This document shows positions 52,858-61,757 of a DNA stretch of 64,000 bases, piece by piece (position 1 is the first letter of the stretch; each line of letters opens with the position of its first letter). The translations under genes were made by a program, and so were the position numbers. Below the pieces are notes generated by a model, which searched no databases, was not told where the DNA came from, and saw only the letters and a list, made by a program, of their open reading frames with translations. The stretch is from Ruminococcus sp. (GTDB taxonomy: Bacteria > Bacillota > Clostridia > Oscillospirales > Ruminococcaceae): contig JAAVHJ010000001.1 in the NCBI GenBank assembly GCA_014799805.1, positions 24,416 to 88,415 on the forward strand, written 5' to 3'.

Positions 52858-53895
52858 ATGAGTAATAGTTTTTCAGAAAGCTATAAAGAAGCTGGCGTTG
52901 ATGTAACGGCTGGCTATGAAGCAGTTAAATTAATGAAAGAACATATTGCTAAAACTAATATTACAGGTGTATTATCTGGAATTGGTGGTTTTGGCGGTTT
53001 ATTTGAACCAGATTTGACAGGTATTGAAAAGCCTGTATTTGTTTCTGGTACAGATGGTGTCGGAACAAAATTAAAAATTGCATTTTTATTAGATAAACAT
53101 GATACAGTCGGGATTGACTGTGTTGCAATGTGCGTGAATGATATTATTTGCTGTGGTGCAAAACCGCAATTTTTCTTGGATTATATTGCAGTTGGCAAAA
53201 ATTATCCTGAAAAAATTGCAACTATTGTTTCTGGTATTGCTGACGGTTGTGTACAGGCTGGTTGTGCATTAGTTGGTGGTGAAACAGCCGAAATGCCTGG
53301 TTTTTATCCAGTTGATGAATATGATTTAGCTGGTTTTTCCGTTGGTGTTGTGGATAAGAAAAAAATTGTGAATACAGAATCTCAAAAAGCAGGTGATGTA
53401 TTAATTGCTTTACAATCTTCAGGGGTGCATTCTAACGGATTTTCTCTTGTAAGAAAAGTGTTTGATGTCAGTGAACAAAATTTAGCAATGTATTTTGATG
53501 AATTGGGTGCTACGCTTGGCGAAACGCTGTTAACACCAACTAAAATTTATGTAAAGCCTGTTTTAAAACTAATGGAAACTATCACTGTAAAATCTGTTTC
53601 ACATATTACAGGCGGTGGATTTTATGAAAATATTCCTCGTTCTTTGCCAAAGGGCATTTCTGCACATATTGCCAAAAAAGATGTGCAAAAATTGCCTATT
53701 TTTGACTTAATCGCCAGAACAGGACATATTCCAGAACGTGATATGTTTAATACGTTTAATATGGGTATTGGTATGATAGTATCTGTTGCACAAGAAGATG
53801 CTGACAATGCAGTTAATATTTTAAATCAAGCAGGTGAAAATGCTTATATTCTGGGCGAATTAGTAGAATCAGAAGACGGTGTTATTTTAGAATAA
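52858..53895 (+). CDS. purM: AIR synthetase
   Basis: 345 aa. '[20 protein letters not shown]', '[12 protein letters not shown]', '[10 protein letters not shown]', 'FFLDYIAVG', '[14 protein letters not shown]', '[13 protein letters not shown]'. Closes the imidazole ring of FGAM. GGAGG precedes; 2-nt gap from purF. Confidence 0.97.
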   Translation: MSNSFSESYKEAGVDVTAGYEAVKLMKEHIAKTNITGVLSGIGGFGGLFEPDLTGIEKPVFVSGTDGVGTKLKIAFLLDKHDTVGIDCVAMCVNDIICCGAKPQFFLDYIAVGKNYPEKIATIVSGIADGCVQAGCALVGGETAEMPGFYPVDEYDLAGFSVGVVDKKKIVNTESQKAGDVLIALQSSGVHSNGFSLVRKVFDVSEQNLAMYFDELGATLGETLLTPTKIYVKPVLKLMETITVKSVSHITGGGFYENIPRSLPKGISAHIAKKDVQKLPIFDLIARTGHIPERDMFNTFNMGIGMIVSVAQEDADNAVNILNQAGENAYILGELVESEDGVILE

Positions 53896-53903
53896 TTTTT
53901 ATT

Positions 53904-54506
53904 ATGGATATATTTCTATTTTTGATAACTGCTTTTATCTGTTTTCTTAGTATCACGCTTTATCAAGTATTGCACAAAGGGATAACAAATTTATTTGCAG
54001 ATATAGAAATAGTTTATACAATAACAGATATTGCCAGTATGATACTGATTGGTGTGATAACTGGAATATTCATGCTTATGAATGATTTGGAGTTAATTGC
54101 ACCGTTTTTTACAACTGGTTTGTTTTTATTATGGAATTTGATTCAGGTTATTATACGCAGTCACATGATAAAAAACAGCGTACAGACGGTAGCAAATTTA
54201 GTGGAATATCAATCTAAATTAATTAGAATTTATCGTAAACATCAAGAACCAGAAGAATATTATATTCATGCACCTGTGATGTGTTATGAAACACCAACAG
54301 AAATTTTAAAATCAGTTTCTTGTGTATGGTCAAAACATATCTCTTGCAAAAAAGATGTGGATTATTTAATTTATTATAGTTTATCAAAACCGTATTTTTT
54401 CTGGTTTCCTGAACAGGAAAAAAATATAACTTTGCCTTATGTAATAGGCATGTGTCTATCAGCAGGATTTTTTATTATTTGGCTTGCTGTTTATTTCTCA
54501 ACTTAA
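53904..54506 (+). CDS. Hypothetical membrane protein in purine operon
   Basis: 200 aa, starts 8 nt after purM. Membrane helices at about 2-22, 38-58, 66-86 and a C-terminal one (about 178-198), with a cytoplasmic loop of 90 residues in between. No family recognised and no obvious link to purine metabolism. Its RBS is poor, so it may rely on coupling. Confidence 0.72.
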   Translation: MDIFLFLITAFICFLSITLYQVLHKGITNLFADIEIVYTITDIASMILIGVITGIFMLMNDLELIAPFFTTGLFLLWNLIQVIIRSHMIKNSVQTVANLVEYQSKLIRIYRKHQEPEEYYIHAPVMCYETPTEILKSVSCVWSKHISCKKDVDYLIYYSLSKPYFFWFPEQEKNITLPYVIGMCLSAGFFIIWLAVYFST

Positions 54507-54538
54507 AATAATAAAATACTAATAAAAAAGGAAAAGTC

Positions 54539-55162
54539 ATGAAAAATATTATTGTATTAGTTTCTGGTGGCGGAACGAATTTACAAGCTTTAATTGACAA
54601 GCAGGAACAGGGCGAAATTAAAAACGGAAAAATTTCTTGTGTGATTTCGTCAAATCCAAATGCTTATGCCTTGCAACGTGCAGAACAGCATGGTATTAAA
54701 ACACATGTTTTGCCAAGAAAAAATTTTGAAAATAATCATGCGTATAGTTTGGCTTTACTGGATATGCTAAAACAAGAACAGGCAGATTTAATTGTACTTG
54801 CTGGTTTTATGATTATTTTAGATAAAATTTTAATTCAAGCTTATGAAAATAAAATTATTAATGTACATCCTGCTTTAATTCCTGCTTTTTGTGGTGACGG
54901 ATTTTATGGCTTGCATGTGCATGAAAAAGCTCTGGAAAAAGGCGTAAAATTAACTGGTGCGACTGTACATTTTGTCAATGAAATCTGTGATGGCGGTGCA
55001 ATTATTTTGCAAAAAGCTGTTGCAATCCAAAAAGGCGATACACCAGAAATTTTGCAAAAACGTGTCATGGAACAGGCAGAATGGCAAATTTTGCCACAAG
55101 CTGTTAGCTTATTCTGTGAAGAACGGTTAGAAATTGAAAATAATCATGTCTGGATTATTTAA
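54539..55162 (+). CDS. purN: GAR transformylase (N10-formyl-THF dependent)
   Basis: 207 aa. 'VLVSGGGTNLQALID', 'SSNPNAYALQRAE', 'LAGFMIIL', 'INVHPALIPAFCGDGFYGLH', 'TGATVHFVNE', 'GGAIILQKAV'. Catalytic Asn-His-Asp set present. Formylates GAR. Confidence 0.96.
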   Translation: MKNIIVLVSGGGTNLQALIDKQEQGEIKNGKISCVISSNPNAYALQRAEQHGIKTHVLPRKNFENNHAYSLALLDMLKQEQADLIVLAGFMIILDKILIQAYENKIINVHPALIPAFCGDGFYGLHVHEKALEKGVKLTGATVHFVNEICDGGAIILQKAVAIQKGDTPEILQKRVMEQAEWQILPQAVSLFCEERLEIENNHVWII

Positions 55163-55189
55163 TTTAATTTATCTTGAAAGGGGATAATT

Positions 55190-55909
55190 ATGCAAGTTTT
55201 AGATATTTATGAAGAATTAAAACAAAATTCTTACCCTGGCAGAGGGATTATTATTGGAAAATCTGCTGATAGTAAATTTGCTGTAACAGCATATTTTATT
55301 ATGGGCAGAAGTGTAAATTCTCGTAACAGAGTTTTTACCGCTACAGAGGACGGCATTAAAACAGAAGCCGTTGACCCGTCTAAACTGTCTGACCCACATT
55401 TGATTATTTATTCTCCTGTCAGAGTATTGGGAAATAAAATTATTGTCACCAATGGTGACCAGACAGATACTATCTATGAACTTATGGACAAGCAACAAAC
55501 GTTTGAACAGTCTTTGCGTACTCGTGAATATGAAGATGATGCACCAAATTATACGCCTAGAATTTCGGGCATTATGCATGTCGGTGATGGAAAATATAAT
55601 TATGCAATGTCTATTTTAAAATCTGCTGACGGTAATCCCGACAGCGTAGAACGTTTTACGTTTTCTTATAGTAATCCAATTGCAGGCTATGGACATTTTA
55701 TTCACACTTACATGAATGATGGAAATCCATTGCCTAGCTTTGAGGGCGAACCGAAAAAAATTAAAATTTCTGATAATTTAGAAGATTTTGCAAATAATCT
55801 CTGGAATGCATTAAATCCAGATAACAAAGTTTCTTTATTTGTGCGTTATATTAATATCGAAACAGGCGAATCCAATTCTAAAATTATTAATAAATATACA
55901 AAAGTATGA
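55190..55909 (+). CDS. purO: IMP cyclohydrolase, PurO-like
   Basis: 239 aa. Matches the PurO family, best known from archaea: 'SYPGRGIIIGKS', 'AVTAYFIMGRSVNSRNRVF', 'DPHLIIYSPVR', 'TPRISGI', 'FSYSNPIAGYGHFIHTYMND'. Ring closure of FAICAR to IMP, the last step, here a separate protein instead of the N-terminal half of PurH. GGGGA RBS; ATGA overlap with the next gene. Confidence 0.9.
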   Translation: MQVLDIYEELKQNSYPGRGIIIGKSADSKFAVTAYFIMGRSVNSRNRVFTATEDGIKTEAVDPSKLSDPHLIIYSPVRVLGNKIIVTNGDQTDTIYELMDKQQTFEQSLRTREYEDDAPNYTPRISGIMHVGDGKYNYAMSILKSADGNPDSVERFTFSYSNPIAGYGHFIHTYMNDGNPLPSFEGEPKKIKISDNLEDFANNLWNALNPDNKVSLFVRYINIETGESNSKIINKYTKV

Positions 55910-56364
55910 TATTTCCAGATCGAAAAAATATTTATTATATTAGCACATTTTTTGGCAATTGGGAGGCTTTGGGCATTACGTTAGATAAGCAATATGTTTA
56001 TATTGGTTATGTTGGCATGACAGATAGTATTGAATTATATGAAATTTCTGATAAAACATATTTGCAATTTATACAAGCTTATCAAAATGAAAATCATGAT
56101 ATGTTGGAACAGCTCCGACATGAAATTTATCTAACGCCTTGCATTGCCTTTGAATATTCTAATTATGAACCAAATCCGATTGCATTAATGATTTATAATG
56201 ATTCTGAACAATATCAGGAATATTTTAATTTTGTTCGCAATCATGTGATAACAGAAGCTGTATTTTCTGAAAATACAGTGATATTAAAATCAATACAGGG
56301 TGAATCTCTCACCCTGAAATTAAATTTATCTAAATTCAAGGAGGAAAATTCCAATGGCAAATGA
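55906..56364 (+). CDS. Hypothetical protein between purO and AICAR transformylase
   Basis: 152 aa, starts in an ATGA overlap with purO and runs 11 nt into the transformylase gene, so it is firmly embedded in the operon. Soluble, Tyr/Ile/Glu-rich; segments 'FFGNWEALGITLDKQYVYIG' and 'ENTVILKSIQGESLTLKLNL' suggest beta strands. No family recognised. Confidence 0.78.
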   Translation: MIFPDRKNIYYISTFFGNWEALGITLDKQYVYIGYVGMTDSIELYEISDKTYLQFIQAYQNENHDMLEQLRHEIYLTPCIAFEYSNYEPNPIALMIYNDSEQYQEYFNFVRNHVITEAVFSENTVILKSIQGESLTLKLNLSKFKEENSNGK

Positions 56365-57535
56365 AATGCTTTTAAAATACGGCTGTAATCCAAATCAAAA
56401 GCCGTCCAAAGTTTTTATGGAAGATGGTTCAGAATTGCCAATTACTGTACTAAATGGCAAAGCTGGCTATATTAATTTACTGGACGCTCTCAACGGCTGG
56501 CAATTAGTAAAAGAATTAAAAACTGCAACAGGTGTTTGTGCGGCAACTTCCTTTAAGCATGTTTCCCCTGCTGGTGCAGCAATCGGCAGACCATTAAGCG
56601 ATACGCTGAAAAAAATTTATTGGGTTGATGACTTAGGTGAATTAACGCCTTTAGCAAGTGCTTATGCAAGAGCCAGAGGAGCTGACAGAATGTCATCTTA
56701 TGGAGATTTTATTGCATTGTCTGACAAAGTTGATGTTTGTACCGCAAAAATGATTCAACGTGAAGTTTCTGACGGTATTATTGCACCTGCTTATGATGAC
56801 GAAGCTTTAGAAATTTTAAAATCTAAACGCAAAGGCACTTATTGTATTTTGCAAATTGATGAGAATTATACACCAAATCCGATTGAACATAAACAAGTTT
56901 ACGGTGTGACTTTTGAGCAAGGCAGAAATGAATTAGCAATTGATAAAAATTTATTATCTAATATTGTAACAGAAAATAAAAATATTCCTGCTGACAAATT
57001 AGATGATTTATTAATTTCTTTGATTACGCTGAAATATACACAGTCTAATTCTGTATGCTATGTGAAAGACGGTCAAGCCATTGGTATTGGAGCTGGTCAA
57101 CAGTCCAGAATTCATTGTACACGTCTTGCAGGTCAAAAGGCTGATAACTGGTGGTTGCGTCAATCTCCACAAGTGTTAGGCTTGCAGTTTGTGGATAATA
57201 TCCGCCGTGCTGATAGAGATAATGCAATTGATGTTTATATTGGTGATGAATATGAAGATGTGTTACGTGATGGCGAATGGCAAAGAATTTTCAAAGTAAA
57301 GCCTGAAATTTTCACTGTAGAAGAAAAAAAGGTTTGGCTTGCCAAAAATACTGATGTTTGTTTAGGTTCAGATGCATTTTTCCCATTCGGTGATAATATC
57401 GAACGTGCAAAAAAAAGCGGTGTTGCTTATATTGCTGAACCAGGTGGCTCTATTCGTGATGATAATGTCATTGAAACTTGTAATAAATATCAAATTGCAA
57501 TGGCATTTACTGGCATTAGATTATTCCATCATTAA
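56354..57535 (+). CDS. Stand-alone AICAR transformylase
   Basis: 393 aa. Homologous to the C-terminal, formyl-transferring half of PurH: 'LKYGCNPNQKPS', 'VLNGKAGYINLLDALNGWQL', 'AATSFKHVSPAGAAIG', 'YTQSNSVCYVKDGQAIGIGA', 'GQQSRIHCTRLAG', 'SDAFFPFGDNIERA', 'YIAEPGGSIRD'. Formylates AICAR to FAICAR; pairs with PurO two genes upstream. AAGGAGG before the ATG. Confidence 0.95.
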   Translation: MANEMLLKYGCNPNQKPSKVFMEDGSELPITVLNGKAGYINLLDALNGWQLVKELKTATGVCAATSFKHVSPAGAAIGRPLSDTLKKIYWVDDLGELTPLASAYARARGADRMSSYGDFIALSDKVDVCTAKMIQREVSDGIIAPAYDDEALEILKSKRKGTYCILQIDENYTPNPIEHKQVYGVTFEQGRNELAIDKNLLSNIVTENKNIPADKLDDLLISLITLKYTQSNSVCYVKDGQAIGIGAGQQSRIHCTRLAGQKADNWWLRQSPQVLGLQFVDNIRRADRDNAIDVYIGDEYEDVLRDGEWQRIFKVKPEIFTVEEKKVWLAKNTDVCLGSDAFFPFGDNIERAKKSGVAYIAEPGGSIRDDNVIETCNKYQIAMAFTGIRLFHH

Positions 57536-57573
57536 TCATTAATAAATAATTAATAATTAGTAAGGATTTTATC

Positions 57574-58539
57574 ATGATAAAAAAATTATCTCTTGCCTCT
57601 GTAATTTGTTTTGTGATTTATTTTGTACTGCAATTTTTGATAATTTTTTTCCCAAAGCTTTATTTATGGGCATTTGCCTCTAATTTAACAGTAGAATTAC
57701 CTCTGTCTGTTCAGCTATCTTTAGTTGGACAGGCACTGTGTATTTTGCCATTTGGAGCTGTTTGCTTTTTTAGCTATTTCAAAAAAAATATCACGAAAAT
57801 AAATAGCTATATGATGATTATTCTTGCACCTGTGTTATATTTTATGAAAACAATTTTGAGTAATTTTATTTTTATGCAAACCGTAAATGGAGATGCAGTT
57901 TCTAACATGGGAAGAGATGTGGATAAAGCGTACCAATGCATTTTTATGGCAACTACAAGGGCTTCTTACTTGGGAAAGGCTTCTCTCCTATTAATTTGCT
58001 GTGCAGGTGCATTATCTATCACAAAATATAAAACATCTGAAATAAATGTGATTACATTGATTAAAAAAATATCTCTTGTTTCTTTGTCATGTTTTATGAT
58101 TTGTTGTATGTTGCAGATTGAGATTATTTATTTTCCAGATTTTTATGCAAGCAATTTTTTTGTAAAATTATCTTTTATCTGGCAAGTATTATATATTTTG
58201 CCATTTGGAGCTATTAGTTTTTGGAATTATTCTAAAAAAAACATGACATTTGTTACTAGCATGATTACTGTCATTCTTGCACCATTATGTTATAGTATTG
58301 CAGAAATTCTAAGTCGTTTTTTAGATATCGAATTTTTTATTGGACGTTTGGCATTTGTTGAAATGGAGAATTTACTATTTGATAACGGAGGAAATACATT
58401 ATTCACTACTATGTATATGATATTGTCACTTGTTTCTTTATTACAATTCGCTTCACTAGTATTAATTTGCTGTACAAGTACAGTTGCATTATATAACACA
58501 AAATATGAAATATACGAAAGAAATGAGGTTACATTATGA
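57574..58539 (+). CDS. Tandem-duplicated four-TM membrane protein (two units)
   Basis: 321 aa made of two homologous halves (about 1-155 and 165-321), each with four hydrophobic helices and a conserved 'LPFGA' turn ('SLVGQALCILPFGAVCFFSY' / 'QVLYILPFGAISFWNY'). Each half starts 'KKLSLAS' or 'KKISLVS'. The following two genes are single units of the same family. No known family; overlaps the next gene by ATGA. Likely cytoplasmic-membrane proteins of unknown function. Confidence 0.78.
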   Translation: MIKKLSLASVICFVIYFVLQFLIIFFPKLYLWAFASNLTVELPLSVQLSLVGQALCILPFGAVCFFSYFKKNITKINSYMMIILAPVLYFMKTILSNFIFMQTVNGDAVSNMGRDVDKAYQCIFMATTRASYLGKASLLLICCAGALSITKYKTSEINVITLIKKISLVSLSCFMICCMLQIEIIYFPDFYASNFFVKLSFIWQVLYILPFGAISFWNYSKKNMTFVTSMITVILAPLCYSIAEILSRFLDIEFFIGRLAFVEMENLLFDNGGNTLFTTMYMILSLVSLLQFASLVLICCTSTVALYNTKYEIYERNEVTL

Positions 58540-59024
58540 TAAAAAAATTATCTCTTGCTTCATTGCTATGTTTTGTAATATATTTTATCTTGCAATTCGT
58601 GATAATTTTTTTCCCAAAGCTTTATTTATGGGCGTTTGCTCCTGATTTAACAGTAGAATTACCTTTGTCTGTTCAGCTGTCCTTAGTTGGACAGGCACTG
58701 TGTATTTTACCATTTGGAGCTGTTTGTTGCTTTAGCTATTTTAAAGAAAATATCACGAAAATGAATAGCTATAGTATCGTCATTCTTGCACCTATACTAT
58801 ATTTAACGGGAATAATTCTAAGTAATTTTATATATATGCAAACTGTAAATCATTCAGATTTTATTTCCCTTGTGGGAATGGACGGGATTGCATTGTTAAA
58901 TTATATTCGTACAGCAACTGGAATGATTTCCTGTTTGGAAAAAGCTTCACTAATATTAATTTGCTGTGCTGGTGCAATTGCATTATACATCACAAAATAT
59001 GAAAGAAATGAGGGGGAATTATGA
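58536..59024 (+). CDS. Four-TM membrane protein, single unit
   Basis: 162 aa, nearly identical to the first half of its upstream neighbour over the first 95 residues (shares 'LYLWAFA.(D/N)LTVELPLSVQLS'). Four membrane helices. ATGA overlaps on both sides indicate cotranslation. Recent gene duplication. Confidence 0.78.
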   Translation: MIKKLSLASLLCFVIYFILQFVIIFFPKLYLWAFAPDLTVELPLSVQLSLVGQALCILPFGAVCCFSYFKENITKMNSYSIVILAPILYLTGIILSNFIYMQTVNHSDFISLVGMDGIALLNYIRTATGMISCLEKASLILICCAGAIALYITKYERNEGEL

Positions 59025-59500
59025 CAAAAAAATTGTCTCTTGCGTCTTTGATTTGTTTCGGGATTTATTTCGTACTGCAATTTATTATCATCTTTTTCCC
59101 AAATCTTTATACAGGACTATTCGCTCCTGATTTAACAGCAGAATTGTCTTTGTATGTGCAACTGTCTTTGGTCGGACAAGCATTGTGTATTTTTCCGTTT
59201 GGAGCTGTCTGCTTATGGAGTTATCTCAAGAAAGATATCACACTTGTTAACAGTATTGTCACTGTCATTCTTGCACCTTTACTATATATCATAAAAACAC
59301 TTTTGAGTAATTTTATTTATACAACAACAATTATGACAGGTGTAACATCTCTTGACGGAGCAGATAGCCTTGCATTATTCGGTATTGTACGTATGGTATT
59401 GTCATTTGTTTCTGTATTACAGTTTGCTTCACTTGTGTTAATTTGCTGTGCTGGTGCAGTTGAATTATATATCACAAATTCTCAAAAAGAAGGAAACTAA
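59021..59500 (+). CDS. Four-TM membrane protein, third gene
   Basis: 159 aa, same family, more diverged ('FFPNLYTGLFAPDLTAELSL', 'GQALCIFPFGAVCLWSYLKK'). Starts in the ATGA of the preceding stop. Completes the set of four units in three genes. Confidence 0.77.
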   Translation: MTKKLSLASLICFGIYFVLQFIIIFFPNLYTGLFAPDLTAELSLYVQLSLVGQALCIFPFGAVCLWSYLKKDITLVNSIVTVILAPLLYIIKTLLSNFIYTTTIMTGVTSLDGADSLALFGIVRMVLSFVSVLQFASLVLICCAGAVELYITNSQKEGN

Positions 59501-59501
59501 C

Positions 59502-59771
59502 ATGGAAATAAATTTTAATGAAGATTATCTACAACAAGCACATAAAGCTAGTTTTCAGAATCAAGAACAAATTCAAAAAAGTAATTTATGTGGTTGCTTT
59601 TATTGTGAAAAAATTTTTAACGCAAATCTTGTTGATAATTGGGTAAACGATAAGGAAGCAAAAACGGCAATTTGTCCTTATTGTGGCATTGATAGCGTGC
59701 TAGGTGATGCAAGTGATTATGAGATTACGGAACGATTCCTGCATGCTATGCGAAAAGAATTTTTTTGGTAA
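59502..59771 (+). CDS. Small zinc-knuckle cytoplasmic protein
   Basis: 89 aa from ATG 59502 (AGAAGGA; a longer frame would lie inside the previous gene). Two Cys pairs, 'CGCFYC' and 'CPYCG', suggest one zinc site; 'GIDSVLGDASDYEITERFL' is a pattern seen in a conserved family of unnamed cytoplasmic proteins. Precedes purD by 24 nt. Confidence 0.75.
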   Translation: MEINFNEDYLQQAHKASFQNQEQIQKSNLCGCFYCEKIFNANLVDNWVNDKEAKTAICPYCGIDSVLGDASDYEITERFLHAMRKEFFW

Positions 59772-59795
59772 TTAATTAAAAAGGAGGTTTTTTCT

Positions 59796-61079
59796 ATGAA
59801 AATTTTAGTTGTCGGCGGTGGCGGTCGTGAACATGCCATTATTATGAAACTTGCTGAAAGTCCAAAAGTAACAGAATTATATTGTACCCCTGGGAATGGT
59901 GGTATTTCCAGATATGCAAAATGTTTTGATGTGAAAGCAACAGATATTGTTGGCGTTGTTGCACTTGCAAAGCAATTACAGCCCGATTTAGTTGTTGTTG
60001 CACCCGATGACCCGTTAGTTTTGGGCATGGTAGACGCATTGCAAGCAGAGGGATTCAAAACATTTGGTCCTAAAGCAAATGCTGCGATTATTGAGGGGAG
60101 TAAAATTTTTTCAAAAGAATTAATGAAAAAATATCATATTCCAACGGGTGCATATGAAGTATTTACAGACAGTGCATCTGCAATTGATTATATCAAACAG
60201 CAAAATTCTTATCCGACTGTAATTAAAGCAGATGGTTTAGCATTGGGTAAAGGTGTCATTTTAGCAAAGAATGAACAAGAAGCAATCGAAGCTGTCACTG
60301 AAATGATTGATAATAAGAAATTTGGTGAAAGCAGTGCTAGAATTGTCATTGAAGAATTTTTAACAGGTCCAGAAGTTTCTGTTTTGTCTTTTACAGATGG
60401 AAAAACTATCATTCCAATGATTTCCTCCATGGATCATAAAAGAGCATTAGACAATGATGAGGGCTTAAATACTGGTGGTATGGGAACAATTGCACCTAAT
60501 CCATATTATACAGAAGAAATTGCACAAGAATGCATGACTAAAATTTTTAAGCCAACGATTCAGGCTATGGAACAAGAAGGCAGAACTTTTACAGGGTGTT
60601 TATATTTTGGATTAATGCTGACAGAGCAGGGTGCAAAAGTAATTGAATATAATTGCCGATTCGGTGACCCTGAAACACAAGTTGTATTGCCTTTGTTAGA
60701 TACGGATTTAGTAGATATTATGCTTGCAATTTATAACGGCACGCTTGCAGAATTGCCTGTCACATGGAAAAATCAAAATTCTGCTTGTGTTGTCATGGCA
60801 AGTGGTGGCTATCCAGTCAAATATGAAAATAATAAACTTATTTCTGGCTTAGATGAAAAAGGACAAGTAAAAAATGCATTTGTGTATCATGCAGGGACAA
60901 AATTTGAAGAAAATCAATTCTTGACAGCTGGTGGCAGAGTGCTTGGCGTAACAGCAGTTGCAGATACGCTTGAAAAGGCTCTTACACAGGCTTATCAAAC
61001 TGTAAAAGAAATTAATTTTGAAAAAATGCATTACCGTCATGATATTGGACAGCGTGCATTGCGTGCAAAACAGGGGTGA
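59796..61079 (+). CDS. purD: GAR synthetase
   Basis: 427 aa ATP-grasp enzyme. 'ILVVGGGGREHAI', 'YCTPGNGGISRYA', 'VVAPDDPLVLGMVDAL' 'FGPKANAAIIEGSKIFSKEL', 'IKADGLALGKGVI', 'EEFLTGPEVSVLSFTDG', 'NCRFGDPETQVVLP'. Joins glycine to phosphoribosylamine. AAGGAGG upstream. The operon carries no purL, purB or purA in this window. Confidence 0.97.
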   Translation: MKILVVGGGGREHAIIMKLAESPKVTELYCTPGNGGISRYAKCFDVKATDIVGVVALAKQLQPDLVVVAPDDPLVLGMVDALQAEGFKTFGPKANAAIIEGSKIFSKELMKKYHIPTGAYEVFTDSASAIDYIKQQNSYPTVIKADGLALGKGVILAKNEQEAIEAVTEMIDNKKFGESSARIVIEEFLTGPEVSVLSFTDGKTIIPMISSMDHKRALDNDEGLNTGGMGTIAPNPYYTEEIAQECMTKIFKPTIQAMEQEGRTFTGCLYFGLMLTEQGAKVIEYNCRFGDPETQVVLPLLDTDLVDIMLAIYNGTLAELPVTWKNQNSACVVMASGGYPVKYENNKLISGLDEKGQVKNAFVYHAGTKFEENQFLTAGGRVLGVTAVADTLEKALTQAYQTVKEINFEKMHYRHDIGQRALRAKQG

Positions 61080-61085
61080 TGCCTT

Positions 61086-61706
61086 GTGCATCCGAAATTA
61101 AAACGCTGTTTTATTTGTGGACAGTATGCAAATATTTTATTTTTAATATTTACATTTGTGTCAGCTGTGTATTACTGGTCTATTAAAAGACATAATTTAG
61201 AAATTGTCGCATTAGAAATTACTGCTTATACAGTCGAAACAGGCGGTTTTGTATTTATGCTATTTTCGTTGATTAATTTTTGCAAAATCGTTCGTGAAAG
61301 ATATATCATGAAAACAGCAATGCTAATTTATTTAATCACTGAAATTGTTATCATGATTATGGATTTTAATGCAGATAGAATTAGTTTTTATAATTCAGCG
61401 TCTATGGCATTAAATTTAACACATTCGATTTTTTCAGCTGTGATTTGTTTTACTTATTTATCATTAGAACCTAAAAATATAGCATTAGAAATTGCGATTA
61501 TTATTACAGAAATTATTATTTTATCTGGCATGTTTGGTGTTGTGTTTGGATTACATGTTTATATTTCTCTGTTTGCAAATTCCATTGCCTATGTTGTATT
61601 TTTTTCTATGATGCGATTTTTATTATCACAAGAAAGAATTTTCATTGATTGTCATGGTGATAACGCAAAAGAATATAAATTTAAAAGTTCATTTTTTGAT
61701 GAATAA
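61086..61706 (+). CDS. Hypothetical polytopic membrane protein
   Basis: 206 aa, GTG start 6 nt after purD with AGGGGTG overlapping the purD stop. About six hydrophobic helices. N-terminal 'CFICGQ' cysteine pair. No family recognised. Confidence 0.75.
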   Translation: MHPKLKRCFICGQYANILFLIFTFVSAVYYWSIKRHNLEIVALEITAYTVETGGFVFMLFSLINFCKIVRERYIMKTAMLIYLITEIVIMIMDFNADRISFYNSASMALNLTHSIFSAVICFTYLSLEPKNIALEIAIIITEIIILSGMFGVVFGLHVYISLFANSIAYVVFFSMMRFLLSQERIFIDCHGDNAKEYKFKSSFFDE

Positions 61707-61712
61707 TATATC

Positions 61713-61738
61713 TGCCCCGATGGTATGGCATCGGGGCA
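61713..61738 (+). terminator. GC-rich hairpin before uvrC
   Basis: TGCCCCGATG paired with CATCGGGGCA, 6-nt loop, then AAAATTT; no strong T-run, so termination may be partial. It lies 20 nt before the uvrC TTG start and argues against an ATG at 61725 inside it. Confidence 0.7.
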
Positions 61739-61757
61739 AAATTTCGAGGTGTTTCTC

